A DNA stretch of 64,000 nt, taken from NCBI GenBank assembly GCA_033557465.1, contig CM066051.1:100417026-100481025 (forward strand), given 5' to 3'. The translations under genes were made by a program, and so were the position numbers. Position 1 is the stretch's first letter; every line of letters starts with the position of its first letter. This document shows, piece by piece, positions 36,952-47,981 of the stretch. Source of the DNA: Ichthyophis bannanicus (Eukaryota > Chordata > Amphibia > Gymnophiona > Ichthyophiidae). Below the pieces are notes generated by a model. The model worked only from the letters and a program-made list of their open reading frames with translations. It did not search any database and had not been told where the DNA came from.

Positions 36952-37251
36952 GAAACCATATCCTATTTCCTGCTGGTTCTGTGTCTCCCCTATATAGCTG
37001 TGCCAAGACCAGTTCATAGCTGCTCCCAGCCTCTTCCTACTCCTTGCTGATGTGCTCAGACACTGGCCCTGGTTCCTTCTGCCTCTTTGCTAAGGGCAGT
37101 CTTCAAAACTACCGCTGTTGATGGACCATTCCCAGCCCTCAGGATCCCTGGACATCAGTTTTTTAGAAATGACAAAAGTAAATCCCAAATCTTGACCTAA
37201 TGAGAAAAACAAAAAAAAATCACCAAATCCCAACTTCCAAATCATCATGCT

Positions 37252-37315
37252 GGACCAGTCCAGAGAAGTGGGTTGTGCCCCCTGCCAGCAGATGTTGGAG
37301 ACAGGGAAAGTGTCA
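37252..37315 (+). repeat. DIRS E-family terminal repeat fragment
   Basis: accagtccagagaagtgggt and cccctgccagcagatgttgg match the left ITR of element E (10045-10090). Only this ~64-bp end is present, immediately upstream of DIRS C. Confidence 0.75.
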
Positions 37316-37316
37316 G

Positions 37317-37545
37317 TTCCTTATCATCCCTCCAGTCCAGTCCCGCACCTCTGGGTTGTGCACCTCCTCCAGCAGCATGGAGACTGAGCATGTCATCTTT
37401 TTGATGACACTAGTGTACTTATGCAGCTGGCACTGCCCACCAGCCCCAGTAAGCTCAGTCTCCAAGCAGCTGGAGGAGGTTGTGAGCCAGGGTGCTGGAC
37501 TCACTGAAGGGACAACTAAGGAGATAGGTTTAGCTAGAGTTTCCT
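37317..37545 (+). repeat. DIRS C left inverted terminal repeat
   Basis: Colinear with 15706-15930: catggagactgagcatgtcat, ttatgcagctggcactgccc, cagtctccaagcagctggag, then gggacaactaag. Confidence 0.85.
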
Positions 37546-38320
37546 TTTTATTTCCCCTGTTAAGGTGCAGGTATCTGTTTTTAAAGACAGAAATGAAATG
37601 AAATGAAAAAAACAAAACAACACAGCAACAACAAAAAAACCACAGGGACAATCAGAACCTGGGGTACAACGGGGCTGAGGGGAGGATATTCCTTCTCCCC
37701 CTCCCCCTCCCCCCCAGGATTTCAAGGGGGAGTTCAGGGGAGGCCTGGCTTCTGGCGGCTCCCGAACCCATTATTGGGTGAGGAGCCGCCACAGAGGCAG
37801 CAGTGAATTGACGGGAGTGAAAGCCAGCAGCCCCCAGTCGTCCCCTCAGCACCGAAGCCAGGAAGGAAGGCTGAGCACGAGGAGTAGAAAAGCCACCCAG
37901 CAAAGAGACTCCAAGGTAAGAGCGGCAGGGGGAGGGGGGAGGACAGCAGCAACCGCTGGAACACGAGGAGACAGATCGGCCTGCAGCGGCGAGGGAAACT
38001 TCCCCTGCTGTGTTTAGGTGCGATTCTTCTTCAGGCCTGCATGTTTTAATCCCCCTGCTGTGTTTTGGGTGCCTGGGAGAGGCAGCCACCGGAGAATAAA
38101 GCAGGACAGAGCAGCTTCTTCCTAGGGGGCCATTTGCAGTTTCCTTTCAGTTTCTGTTAATTCGATTTTGATAAATTGGTTTTATTTTAGTTTAATTTAG
38201 TTCAGGTACTCTAGTGCTCCGGGCCTGCGTCCGTGGAGATGCACTATGCTAAGGATCCTTCTACCTACCCGGGTACAGATTGAGGGCACTCTGGGGAGTG
38301 CCTGTAGCCCTTCCCACCAT

Positions 38321-39770
38321 GCCAGCCAGACTGCAGTGCCTGGTATGTGATGGTATCAAGGGGAGTGAACTCACATTTCATACCACATCCTGAAGCATTC
38401 CTGGTGTTATATAGCTCAAAACTTATTCAGTGCACAATGATTTGATGCAGACCTGTGGCAAAAGCCTAACCAAATGTGCCATTGTCTTGTTGCTGGGCAG
38501 ATTTCAGAGAGCTGTTGTGCCTGGTCAGGAGATGTGACAGTTTGTTGAGACATTGTGACTTTTTCCTAAGAAGGATCAGGCAAAAGAGTCAGAGACAGAA
38601 ATAAATGAAAGATAAGCAGCAAAAAGTGCTGAGTAGCTTATGTAGCTACTATGAAACAGGAAGCACCAGCATACAAGAAATATATATAACTAGACAGACA
38701 GACAGTGGATAGGAGACAAATGAAATCCTTCCATCTGTCTATGGTCACTGAATAACCTGACATGATCATCTTTTGTTTCTTAACCCAAACGCTGTACCTA
38801 CTAAATTTGTGATATTGTTTGTAAGGGAAGCTGTACTCCTTACTGACATTGGTATTATAATAAAAATGTAAACTTTGAGAAAGTGTCCGATTCTGATTTG
38901 GATCAGTGCATGGTCCATTTCATAGCTTTGCGGTACAACATGGCAGCGCAATCTAAAAATCCTCAAGATATGTGGGACCCGATGGGGAGCAGTCTTGGAG
39001 GCAAGTGTCTGCCTAGACTGCATGCAAGAGGGTAGATCATTGGAGCACAGCCTGCAGGATGAGACGAGGCAGGAAAGTCCCTCCCAGTTGCAAGAGACCC
39101 TGGAGGTGGGGGTCGCTGTGTTACCTAAAACGGATCCGGGCCCCGGTTCCTGCATGATGGCTGGACCATCCACCCCTCAAGCCCAGGGAGCAATAGGGCT
39201 CCCAGGGGAGTTCTCACAAGACATTGTCTTTTGCATAAGGTGTTTTGCTACGTCAATGGGGCTTGGCAAGCGGCTCCTCAGCCCTGGAACGTGTGGCTGA
39301 GAGGGCGTCGGACGCAAAAGAGCACGTGTCATGCGCAGTGGTCATTAAGCGGGCTAGAGGCTCAGAGGAGTGGCAGCAATTGCCATTGTCAGAGGGGCTG
39401 GATCTGTCAGGAGGAGTTGAAAGAAGGAGAGATCCCAGAACAAGAGGATCAGGCCTGGATTGTTCAGGTGTTCTGCTGGAAGGAGCTGCCAGTGCTCATT
39501 TTGGAGTTCCTCAGCACCCTGAATACGCCTGCTAAGCTCCTGGCAGAGGAAGAGGCACTGGAGGATCTGCTGCTCCAGGCGGTATGGAAATTGTGGAAAG
39601 TCTTCCTGGTACAGAGAGCATTATGACAGATGATCCAGGATGAGTGTGATCTGCCGGAGGCCAGTCTTAAGAGGGTACAATCCATGACGCACCTGTACCC
39701 GCTACCAGAGCAAGAATGAGAGCTCCTTTTATCGCCCAAAGTGGATGCAGCGATGTTGGTGGCAGTAGAG
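38321..39770 (+). pseudogene. DIRS C gag with a ~620-bp insertion
   Basis: MPARLQCLVCDG holds the first CxxC. After an unidentified insert, VCLDCMQEGRSLEHSLQDE carries the second. Further parts are EELKEGEIPEQEDQAWIVQV, FCWKELPVLILEFLSTLN, LAEEEALEDLLLQAVW and SPKVDAAMLVA, parallel to element A Gag. At about 39765 the frame runs into RT sequence through a deletion, so the Gag C-terminus is lost. Confidence 0.78.
38365..38983. mobile_element. unidentified ~620-bp insertion in DIRS C gag
   Basis: This stretch separates the two CxxC halves of the DIRS C gag and has no counterpart in elements A, B, D or E. It is AT-rich with no long ORF. Both sides carry ggggag, possibly a short target duplication. 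I do not recognise the family. Confidence 0.5.
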
Positions 39771-40615
39771 GAGACCTTGACTTGTTTCCTGCAGCTAAGA
39801 GACATGGAATTGGTTCCACGAGACCAGTATGGTGACGGTCAGTACTCCATTTATTTTGTGGTGCCCAAAAAGGAAGGTTCCTTTTGCCTGATTCCCAACC
39901 TCAAGGGCATGAACCATTGTTGCCGGGCACCACATTTCTACATGGAAACGCTGAGATCAGTAATAGTGGTGGTAAGGAGTGGAGAGTTCTTGATGTCTCT
40001 CAACCTCATGGAGGTGTATCTGCACATTCCCATCCATCCAGAACATCAATAGTTTCTCCACAATGCAGTGCCAAGGGGCCATTTCCAGTTTCGAGCCTTG
40101 CACTTTGCTCTGGCGACCAGCCCCCATACCTTCACCAAGGTCATGGTGGGGGGTGGTGGCAGCTCTCTGCAAGGAAGGGGTTTTCATCCACCCGTACCTA
40201 GACAATTGGCTGATCCGGGTGAAGTCCAGGGGTGACAGCAAAAAAGCAACAATGCGGGTGGTGGAGTTCCTTCAAAGTATCGGTTTGTGGTCAACCTGGC
40301 CAAGAGTCAGTTACGGCCAGCCCAGGAGCTAGAGTATTTGGGAGCATGCTTCGATACCCATGTGGGCAGGGGTTTTCTGCCAGATTGCCGGGCGCAGGAG
40401 CTATGACAGTTGATATGGCAGTTCCTGATGATGGCAAGACCATTGACGTGCCGTTATCTGCAGGTTCTGGGGACTATGGTGGCCACTCTCGAGCTAGTCC
40501 CATGGGCAAGAATGCACATGCAACTGCTGCAGAAGGGGTCTGCACTGGTGATAGTCCCATCAGAGTTAACCCCTGTCCCAAGTACTTCCCTGCCCGTGGA
40601 GTACCATGATTGCCC
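39741..40615 (+). pseudogene. DIRS C RT fused in frame to Gag remnant
   Basis: VDAAMLVA (Gag) runs without a stop into [53 protein letters not shown] and a stop. The later RT reading includes a HPYLDNWLIRVK box (YLDN instead of YLDD) and LGTMVATLELVPWARMH. The Gag end and the RT N-terminus (about 1 kb in element A) are deleted. Inactive. Confidence 0.78.
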
Positions 40616-40616
40616 T

Positions 40617-40980
40617 CAGGTATTTTTATTTATTTATTTATTTTACAGTTTTTATATACCGCGCTCTTTGGTATCAGCGCGGTTTACAGATAACAAATTT
40701 CGCATTAGAACAGTCCTTTGCTTACATTATAACAGGGTCTTTTGCTTACATTATAACAGGGTCAGTAACTTGGAGACAACATGGTAAACTATATACAAGC
40801 TATATACAGAAAGATATATTACCTCTGGAAATTTACAGTTAAATTGGGTCGTAACTTTGGGTGTGCAGAGCGTCTAGGTCGTGTTCTGTTATGACTATGT
40901 TGTTGGAATGTCAGAGGCTGTGTGAGTGATTTGTGAGATGGGGGAAGGAGGTGTAGGGTTAGGGCCTAAAAGGTAGTGGT
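40617..40980 (-). mobile_element. L2 3' end inside DIRS C
   Basis: tttttatttatttatttatt, atataccgcgctctttggta, tcagcgcggtttacagataa. Reverse L2 3' UTR of about 360 bp including a doubled cttacattataacagggtc unit. Confidence 0.82.
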
Positions 40981-40984
40981 TACA

Positions 40985-41077
40985 TACAGGGAGCCTGGAA
41001 GGGCGACCTGCCATTTGAGTCCCCAGGTGGGTTCCACTGATGACCGATGCCTTTCTGTCAGGTTGGGGAACCCTTTG
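40985..41077 (+). pseudogene. DIRS C RNase H start
   Basis: The reading WVPLMTDAFLSGWGTL near 41025-41077 matches [13 protein letters not shown] of element A. It ends abruptly at CR1 DNA. Confidence 0.7.
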
Positions 41078-42543
41078 CAAAGGACGCCTTGTTGGCGTCT
41101 GGAGTGGTGCCAAAGGACTGGAGAAAGGCTCATGTGGTGCCTTTACACAAAAGCAGAAGTAAGGATGTGGTTGAAAACTACAGGCCGGTTAGTTTAACTT
41201 CGGTGGTGAGTAAATTATTGCAAACACTGCTGAAAAAGAAAATAGTGAGGTTGCTGGAGTCCAGCGAATTACAGGATCCGAGGCAGCATGGATTCACCAG
41301 AGGCAGGTCTTTTCAGACAAATCTGATTGATTTCTTTGACTGGGTGACCAGGCAGTTGGACCGAGGGAGAGCCCTAGATGTGGTGTATTTAGATTTCAGT
41401 AAAACCTTTGACACCATTCCGCACAGGCGACTTATAAACAAACTGAGCACCCTAGGGATTGACTCTAAAGTTACTGCTTGGGTTAGAAATTGGTTGAGTG
41501 GGAGGCGACAAAGGGTACAAGTAAATGGAGCTCACTCTGAGGAGAAGGATGTTATCAGTGGTGTGCCCCAGGGATCTGTCCTTGGTCCGATTCTTTTTAA
41601 CATCTTTGTTAGTGATATAGTGGAAGGGCTGTCGGGTAAGGTTTGCCTCTTTACGGATGATACCAAAATCTGAAATAGAATAGACACCCAGGAAGGTGTA
41701 GATAACATGAGGAGGGATCTAGCTAAGCTTGAAGAATGGTCTAGAATTTGGCAGCTGGGATTTAATGTTAAAAAAAAATGCAAGGTTATGCATTTGGGCT
41801 GCAGCAATCCAAGGGAGCAATATAGTATAGGGGGTGAAGTACTTTTGTCCACTAAAGAGCGGTACTTAGGCATAGTTGTCACTGATGATCTTAAAGTAGC
41901 TAAACAGGTAGAAAAGGCGACAGCAAAAGCTAGAAGGATGCTTGGGTGCATACGGTGAGGAATGGCTAGCAGAAAAAGGAGGTGATAGTGCCTCTGTGTA
42001 AGTCTTTGGTGCGACCTCATTTGGTGTATTGTGTGCAATTCTGGAGACCGCACCTTCAAAAGGATATAAACAGGATGGAGTCAGTACAGAGGGTGGCTGC
42101 TAAAATGGTTAGTGGTCTTTATTATAAAGCATATAAGTACAGACTTAAGGATCTTAATATGTACACTGTAGAGGAAAGGCGGGATAGAGGTGATATGATT
42201 GAGATGTTTAAATACTTCCATGGCATAAATGCACAGGGGGAGAGCCTCTTTTGATTGAAAGCAAGTTCTGCTATGAGGGGACATGGGATGAGGGTGAGGG
42301 TGAAAGGGGATTGATTCAAGAGTGATATGTGGAAATATTTCTTTACGGAAAGAGTGGTGGATCCGTGGAATAGTCTCCTAGTGGAGGTGGTAGAGATGAG
42401 GACAGTATAACTGAATTCAAAAAAGCATGGGACTAACACAGAGGCTCTCTAAAGGTAAAAAGGGCACTGTTGTAGTTGTTGATATGGAAGGACAGACTAG
42501 ATAGGCCATGTGGTCTTTTTCTGTCGTCATTTTTCTATGTTTC
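41078..42543 (+). mobile_element. CR1-type LINE, second family (copy 1)
   Basis: A 208-codon frame: [95 protein letters not shown], then LFTDDTKI where the usual FADD is FTDD. Thumb parts follow with frameshifts (VMHLGCSNPREQYSIGG, MIVPLCKSLVRPHLVYCVQF). The 3' tail ggacagactagataggccat...tctatgtttcta is typical of this family; a better copy is at 57055. Confidence 0.86.
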
Positions 42544-42544
42544 T

Positions 42545-43350
42545 AACATAAACATTGGCAAATTAGAGGCAAGGCATTGATAAGGCAGGCAAAGAGAATT
42601 TGAGAAGAAGCTTGCTGTGGAAGCAAAAACGTGCAATAAAGACTTTTTTCCAAGTATATTTGTAGCAAAAAAACCTGTGAGAGAGTCAGTTGGACCATTA
42701 GATGATAGAGGGGTAAAAGGGCCACTAAGGGGACAAGGCCATAGTGGAGAGACTGAATGAATTCTTTGCTTTGGTCTTTACTGAGGAAGATGTAGGGATG
42801 TTACCCATGACTGAAATAATATTTAAAGGTGGTGATGCAGAAGATTTGAAAGAAATGTTGTTACACGGGGAAGATGTTATTACAAGTATTTGATAAAATG
42901 AAGAATAGCAAATCACCTGGACTGGATGGTATACATCCAAGGGTGTTGAAGCAAATGAAATATGAGATTGCAGACATTCTGTTAGTAATCTGTGAACTAC
43001 CATTAAAATCATCTGTAATACCTGAAGCTTGGAGGAAGGCCAATTTTTAAAAAGGGTACCAAGGGTGATCTGGAAAACTACAGACCGATGAGCCTGACAT
43101 CAGTACTGGGAAAAATGGTAGAAACCATAATAAAGAATAAAATTACTGAACATATAGAAATCATGGCTCAGTGGGAGACAGCCAATATGGCTTTAGCTAA
43201 GGAAGGTCTTGTCTTACACAAAAAAACATTATAGATTAGTATCTGGATTTTCAGAAAGTCTTTGACAAGGTTCCTTATGAGAGACACTTGGCGAAATTAA
43301 AAAGTCATGTGTTAGGAGGCAGTGCATTGTGGATCAGGAACTGTTTAAAA
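42545..43350 (+). pseudogene. CR1 (first family) RT, 5' part
   Basis: Broken readings equivalent to the segment before RT and its first motifs (kyeiadillvicel, lkssvipea, gdlenyrpmsltsv). It ends at ...ggatcaggaactgtttaaaa, where an L2 begins, and resumes at 48471 with aagcagagggtagtgctaaatgg, the next CR1 bases. Confidence 0.8.
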
Positions 43351-44535
43351 TGTATTTATTTATTTGACAACTTTTATATGCCGCCCCCTTCCCAAGATCT
43401 GGGGCGGTTTACATAGAACAATGGAAACCATACATAGAACGTAATGCAACATTGCAACTATTTACAAAAAACATGTATAATCATACAATTTTTACAACTA
43501 TTTACAACTTGCATCATAACTTTAGGGTTCAGGCTTAGACATAGATTAATTACTTTTGTAAGAGGAGAAAATGCTTGTCAGTGATTCAGTGTGGATGAAA
43601 CTGTAATTGTATGGAAGGTATATGAGTAGGTTGACAGTTCATGCTTGGGGGGGGGGGGCTAGATCTGAGCAATGGTCTTGTTATAATAATGCTGAGTGAA
43701 TAAATATGTTTTTAGTTCCTTTCGGAATGTTAGGAGGTCTTTTATCTCCCTTAGTTGGGCTGGGAGATTATTCCATTGCATAAGAGCTACATAGGAGAAA
43801 GTGCTGTTGCTTGTTATTTGTTTTGTCTTTTGTATAGAGTCCGGTACTAGAATGGTATTGAGGTTCCCTCTTCTCCTCCTCATTCTATTTTCAGGGGGGC
43901 TATGTATCAGTGTAGATAGATATGATGGGGCAATCTTGTTAATTAGCTTAAAGGTAATCAGTATGGTTTTATATTGGATCCTGCTGGCAACAGGAAGCCA
44001 ATGAAGAGTATATAGAATGGGAGAGATGTGATCAAATAGTCTGGCCTTGGAAATTAATTGGGCGGTAACATTCTGAGCCATTTGGAGAATGCTTTGGTTC
44101 TTCTTTGTTATGCCTTGGAGTATTCCCATTGCAATAATCCAGATGTGGAGTTATTAGAGCTTGGGTAATTGTTCTGAAATCATCCTTGTCTAAAAGTGGT
44201 CTTAGTTGTTGGATAGTCCTAAGCTTGAAGAAGATTGTTCTGGCTATTTGCTTAATGTGAGAAGTGAAACTAAGTGTCCTATCAAAGGTGACACCTAAGT
44301 ATTTTATTTCATGTTTCACTGGGAGGTTGAAGTTCTGGAGCTTGATGTCTGATGGAGGGGTGAAGTTGGGGTTTCGTGAAGTAAATAGTACTTCAGTCTT
44401 TGTGAAATTGATGTACATATTCTTTGAGCGGAGCCATAGTTCCGCTTCAGAGAGGAAGGCTGCTAGTTTGTCATAATTAGGGTCAGATATGTTAATTGGG
44501 GAGAACAACATGATGTTGTTTGCATAAATATGGTA
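43351..44535 (-). mobile_element. L2 LINE (copy b), 3' part, inside CR1
   Basis: Reverse strand. 3' UTR tail at 43351-43650 (atgccgcccccttcccaaga, ctggggcggtttaca). RT thumb readings: PILYTLHWLPVASRIQYKTI, LLTFRKELKTYLFTQHYY, and a second frame EIKYLGVTFDRTLSFTSHIK. The catalytic YADD is YANN (near 44520), so it is dead. Its 5' remainder lies at 48306-48470 beyond copy a. Subfamily differs from copies a and c. Confidence 0.83.
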
Positions 44536-44746
44536 GTTTATTTATTTATTTATTTATTTTATTTATTTACATTTCTTCTATACCGCACTATTTGCGATCA
44601 GCGCGGTTTACATAGAACTAACAGTTTCCGACAAAAACAAGAGTCAGGTCATTACAAAGAACAGGAGCATCAACTTGGCTAACCAGGGAAAACTATCTAC
44701 ATGTGTGGAACATTGAAATAAGTGATTGTATGCATGTGGGATGGAG

Positions 44747-45763
44747 TTATTGTGTGTTAGTCATACATGGTGGCTGTGGTTCGGAGGAGTCTATTAGGTA
44801 CTTAGTAAAGAGGAGGTGTTTTAAGGCCTTCCTGAACTGGCTCAAGTTGGGGATAGCTCTGATGTGTGGTGGTAGGGAGTTCCAGAGGCTTGGGGCGCTC
44901 AAGCTGAAGGCTCTATTTGAAGTTGTTATGGAGCATCTTGTCATAGCCTTTGGTATTGCTAGCATGTTGGCTGCAGCGGTTCTTCTTGTCCTGTTGGGTG
45001 TGAGTGGTTGTATGAGGTCACTTATTGAGGAGGCGGATAGTCCGATGATAGCCTTGAATGTCATCACTAAGGTCTTGAAGCTAATCCTGGCTTGGATGGG
45101 GAGCCAGTGCAGTTGAATCAGTAGGGGTGTGATATGCTCTCTCCTTGGTGCTCCGAAGAGGATTCGCGCTGCACTGTTCATTGCGAGTTGTAAGGGATGT
45201 AAGGTTGCCTGAGGGAGTCCTTGTAGGATGGCGTTTGCGTAATCTAAATGAGGGATAATGAGAGCTTGATAAATGGTGCGGAAGTCGCTCGGTTCGAGTA
45301 GGGGGCGTATGTGTCTAAGGGATCTGATCTTGAAGTAGATCACTCTTACTGTTTTTGCAATGTGCTGCTTCATGTTGAGGTTTTGATCCAATGTGACTCC
45401 AAGATACCGTATGGCTGATTTTACTTGCAGCTTGGCGTTGTCTACTTCCAGGTGGTTAGGTGGTGTAAACTCAGGATTTCTAGAGATGAACAGGACCTCA
45501 GTTTTCTTATGTTGGATGCGCAGATTTTGTGAGAGGAGCCATTCGGATATAGCGTTGAAACACTTAGTTAGTGGGGTGAGATCCGGGCATTCCAGGGATA
45601 TTGGCAGGTACATTAAGACATCATCTGCGTAAATCATACAACACATTGAATGATCTAATGATGTTACAAATGGGTTGTATATAGATGTTAAACATGAGTG
45701 ATGATAGTGAGGATCCTTGAGGGACTCCTTGGCTTTGTAGGAATGGTTCGGATGTGGTTCCAT
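44747..45763 (-). pseudogene. L2 (copy a) RT palm end and thumb
   Basis: Open for 338 codons; the real part starts near [16 protein letters not shown] (intact YADD) and runs [49 protein letters not shown] to FRKALKHLLFTKYL. Joined to the preceding palm (45621-46088) through a slip near 45645. Confidence 0.84.
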
Positions 45764-46088
45764 TTGCTCTTACGTGTTGCCATCTTCCAGACAGGTAAGA
45801 CCTGCACCACTCCAGAGCTGTTTCGGTGATGCCTTTCTCTCTTAGCCGAATCAGGAGAATCTCGTGGCAGACTGAGTCGAAGGCTGCGGCAATATCTAAA
45901 AAGATGAGTGCGAAGCCTGTACGAGGGTTGTCAATGCCTGAGATTATAGTGTTGAATAGAGTGGTGAGTAGTGTTTCTACTCCGTGTGATTCTCTGAATC
46001 CATGTTGCGATGGATCCAGAGGTGCGTTGGTGTCCACATGATCTTGTAGCTGCCTGTAGACTATTTTTTCTACGATTTTGGCGAGCAT
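45621..46088 (-). pseudogene. L2 (copy a) RT palm start
   Basis: [75 protein letters not shown]. Frame is lost just before the YADD box. A second slip near 46160 separates it from the linker. Confidence 0.84.
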
Positions 46089-46147
46089 CGGGATACTGGA
46101 GATAGGTCTGTAGGACTCGACCTTTTGAGGGTCTAGTTTGGTGTTCT

Positions 46148-46660
46148 TTAGCAGTGGTCTGTCTGTTTAAGCGTGGTTGGGAAGGACCCTGTGCTAAATG
46201 ATAGTCCTATCATTTTGGTTAAGATAGGGGCAAGGTCGGATCGCAGATCTTTTATCCAGAATGCTGGACATGGGTCTGAGTATGAGGTGGAAGTGTTTAG
46301 GGTTGCGATGGTGTCTTCGATCATTCTCTTGGATGGTGTGGTGAAGATGGATAGATAAGTTGCGTCTGCTTGAGCATCAGGGGGGTCCGGTATAACCATC
46401 TTGTCAGTTTTGCATAGTTTTGATTGCATAAAGACGGCGTACTCCTGTGGGTGTATGGATCCTGTGCACTCTGGAGTTGGTTCTTTGGCAAGAGAATTGA
46501 CAAGGTTGAAGAGGTCATGCGGCTTATTTAATGAACGTTTCAGAATGTCTGTGTGATGTTGTTTCATTTTGTCTGTGACAGCCCTACGATGTGTATGTAG
46601 TAGTTGGATGTATGCTGTTTGGTCACAGCTGGCGCGTGATTTCCTCCAGCGCTTTTCCAA
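46148..46660 (-). pseudogene. L2 (copy a) linker between endonuclease and RT
   Basis: [40 protein letters not shown] and IEDTIATLNTSTSYSDPCPA match copy c. The 5' side is cut by a SINE. Confidence 0.8.
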
Positions 46661-46685
46661 TCTTCGCAGGAGGGTTAGTGATGCC

Positions 46686-46985
46686 TTTATTTATTTATTT
46701 ATTTATTTAGACAGATTTGTATACCGCCTTATCCTTCAATCAAAGCGGTCACAACACAATTGGGGGATACATTTAACACACGGGGATATGAGACACATAC
46801 ACTAATACTTACAGGGAACATGGGCAATGGAGGGTTAAGTGGCTTACCCAAGACCACAAGGAGCATCTGTGGGACTAGAAACCCCAGTCCTTCCGGCCCA
46901 AGGTTGCTGTCCTCTAGTGGGATTTGAACCCCCGACCTTCCGGCCTGAAGTACCTTGCCCCAACCACTAGGCTACTCCTCCCTCC
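46686..46985 (-). mobile_element. full-length tRNA-derived SINE with L2-like tail, inside L2 copy a
   Basis: Reverse strand. tRNA-like head: box A tagcctagtggttgg (complement of 46960-46974) and box B ggttcaaatc (complement of 46921-46930). Middle: ctagaggacagcaaccttgg and gtggtcttgggtaagccact, a MIR/CORE-like phrase. 3' end: aaggataaggcggtatacaa and taaataaataaata, an L2-type tail for borrowing LINE machinery. Compared with copy c, roughly 130 bp of L2 is missing at the insertion point. Confidence 0.85.
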
Positions 46986-47981
46986 TTTAGGAGAGCTTGT
47001 TTCAGCAAGGATGCGTTCTCTGTTAAACGGTCGAAATCTTCTGGCGTTTGAGGTTGTGTTTGTTTGTGAGTTCGTGATAGGCCTTTGTGACTTAATGGGG
47101 GTTGGAATTTGGAAGGAGATAAGTTTATGATCTGACCATGGAACTGCTGTTAGCGATAACGTGACGTTTTGTGCTTGTAGAAGCACTGTTTGTGGGGCGA
47201 ATATCAGGTCGAGAATATTGCCCTTTGTGTGTGTTGGTTCTCGTACCAATTGGGTATATCCCAGGATATCTAGGGCTTCTATGAAGGCTGAGGCCTGATT
47301 GTCCTGTAGTGAAGGTAAGTTAAAGTCACCTAAAATCCAATTTGGTCTATGTAGAGCATAGGTATTAAATGCTAGGTTTATGATATTGGAGAGGTTGTCT
47401 GGGTCAGGCGATGGCGCTCTGTAAATAAGGTTTATGGAGCAAAGGTGGTTGGATATTGATACTGTTTCGAGAGAATTGATGTTGCTGGCTTCTACCATTT
47501 CGAATTGAAGGTCAGATTTGGTGATGATGGCAACTCCACCACCCCTTTTGTTTTGCCTGTGGCTGGTGAAAGTGACGAAGTTTGGTGGTAGAAGTTGATT
47601 GAGGATGGTATTGTCTTCCGGTGAGAGCCAGGTTTCGGTGATCATAATGATATCTAGGTCAAGATGGGTTATTGTTTCTGTGATAGCTGGCCATTTTTTG
47701 CGAAGTGATCGAGAGTTAATGAGTGCACACTTCAGGCTGTTGGTGTGTGGACGTTTGTTTTGCTTGGGTTTTGAGGGTTTTTGTAGAGGGATGTGAACTA
47801 GGTGGGGGCGGCGTGGATAGCTCGCTCCATGATAAAGGTGGTTGGAGTCATCGGGCCATTTTCTTCCACCAGTTGAGAGCTTTGGGATGTGGTTTTGTGC
47901 TGCTGTTAGAGCTAGTGAGCTGGATGGTAAAATAGTGAGTAGAAGGTAAAGACTCATGAGGGTGAGTGTTATGTGCTTCAT
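46986..47981 (-). pseudogene. L2 (copy a) ORF2 N-terminus, APE-type endonuclease
   Basis: The ORF starts MKHITLTLMSLYLLLTILPS, a hydrophobic N-terminus resembling a signal peptide, then a basic linker. Endonuclease motifs: ALINSRSL (Asn), DIIMITETWL (Glu), GGGVAIITK, NWILGDFNLPSLQD (GDxN) and AVPWSDHKLISFQI (SDH). All catalytic motifs are intact. The open frame runs on into the SINE (to 46914), which ends the coding part after RERILAETSS. Confidence 0.82.

Larger units (their letters stand above)
37317..41077 (+). mobile_element. DIRS-type retrotransposon C (B family), truncated
   Basis: Left ITR at 37317 (ttccttatcatccctccagt, ccagtcccgcacc) as in element B. Leader, gag, RT and start of RNase H are present; an L2 3' end interrupts at 40617-40980 and a CR1 truncates the copy inside RNase H at about 41078. 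No MT, recombinase or right ITR is found. Located just downstream of hook2, in the same orientation. Confidence 0.83.
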
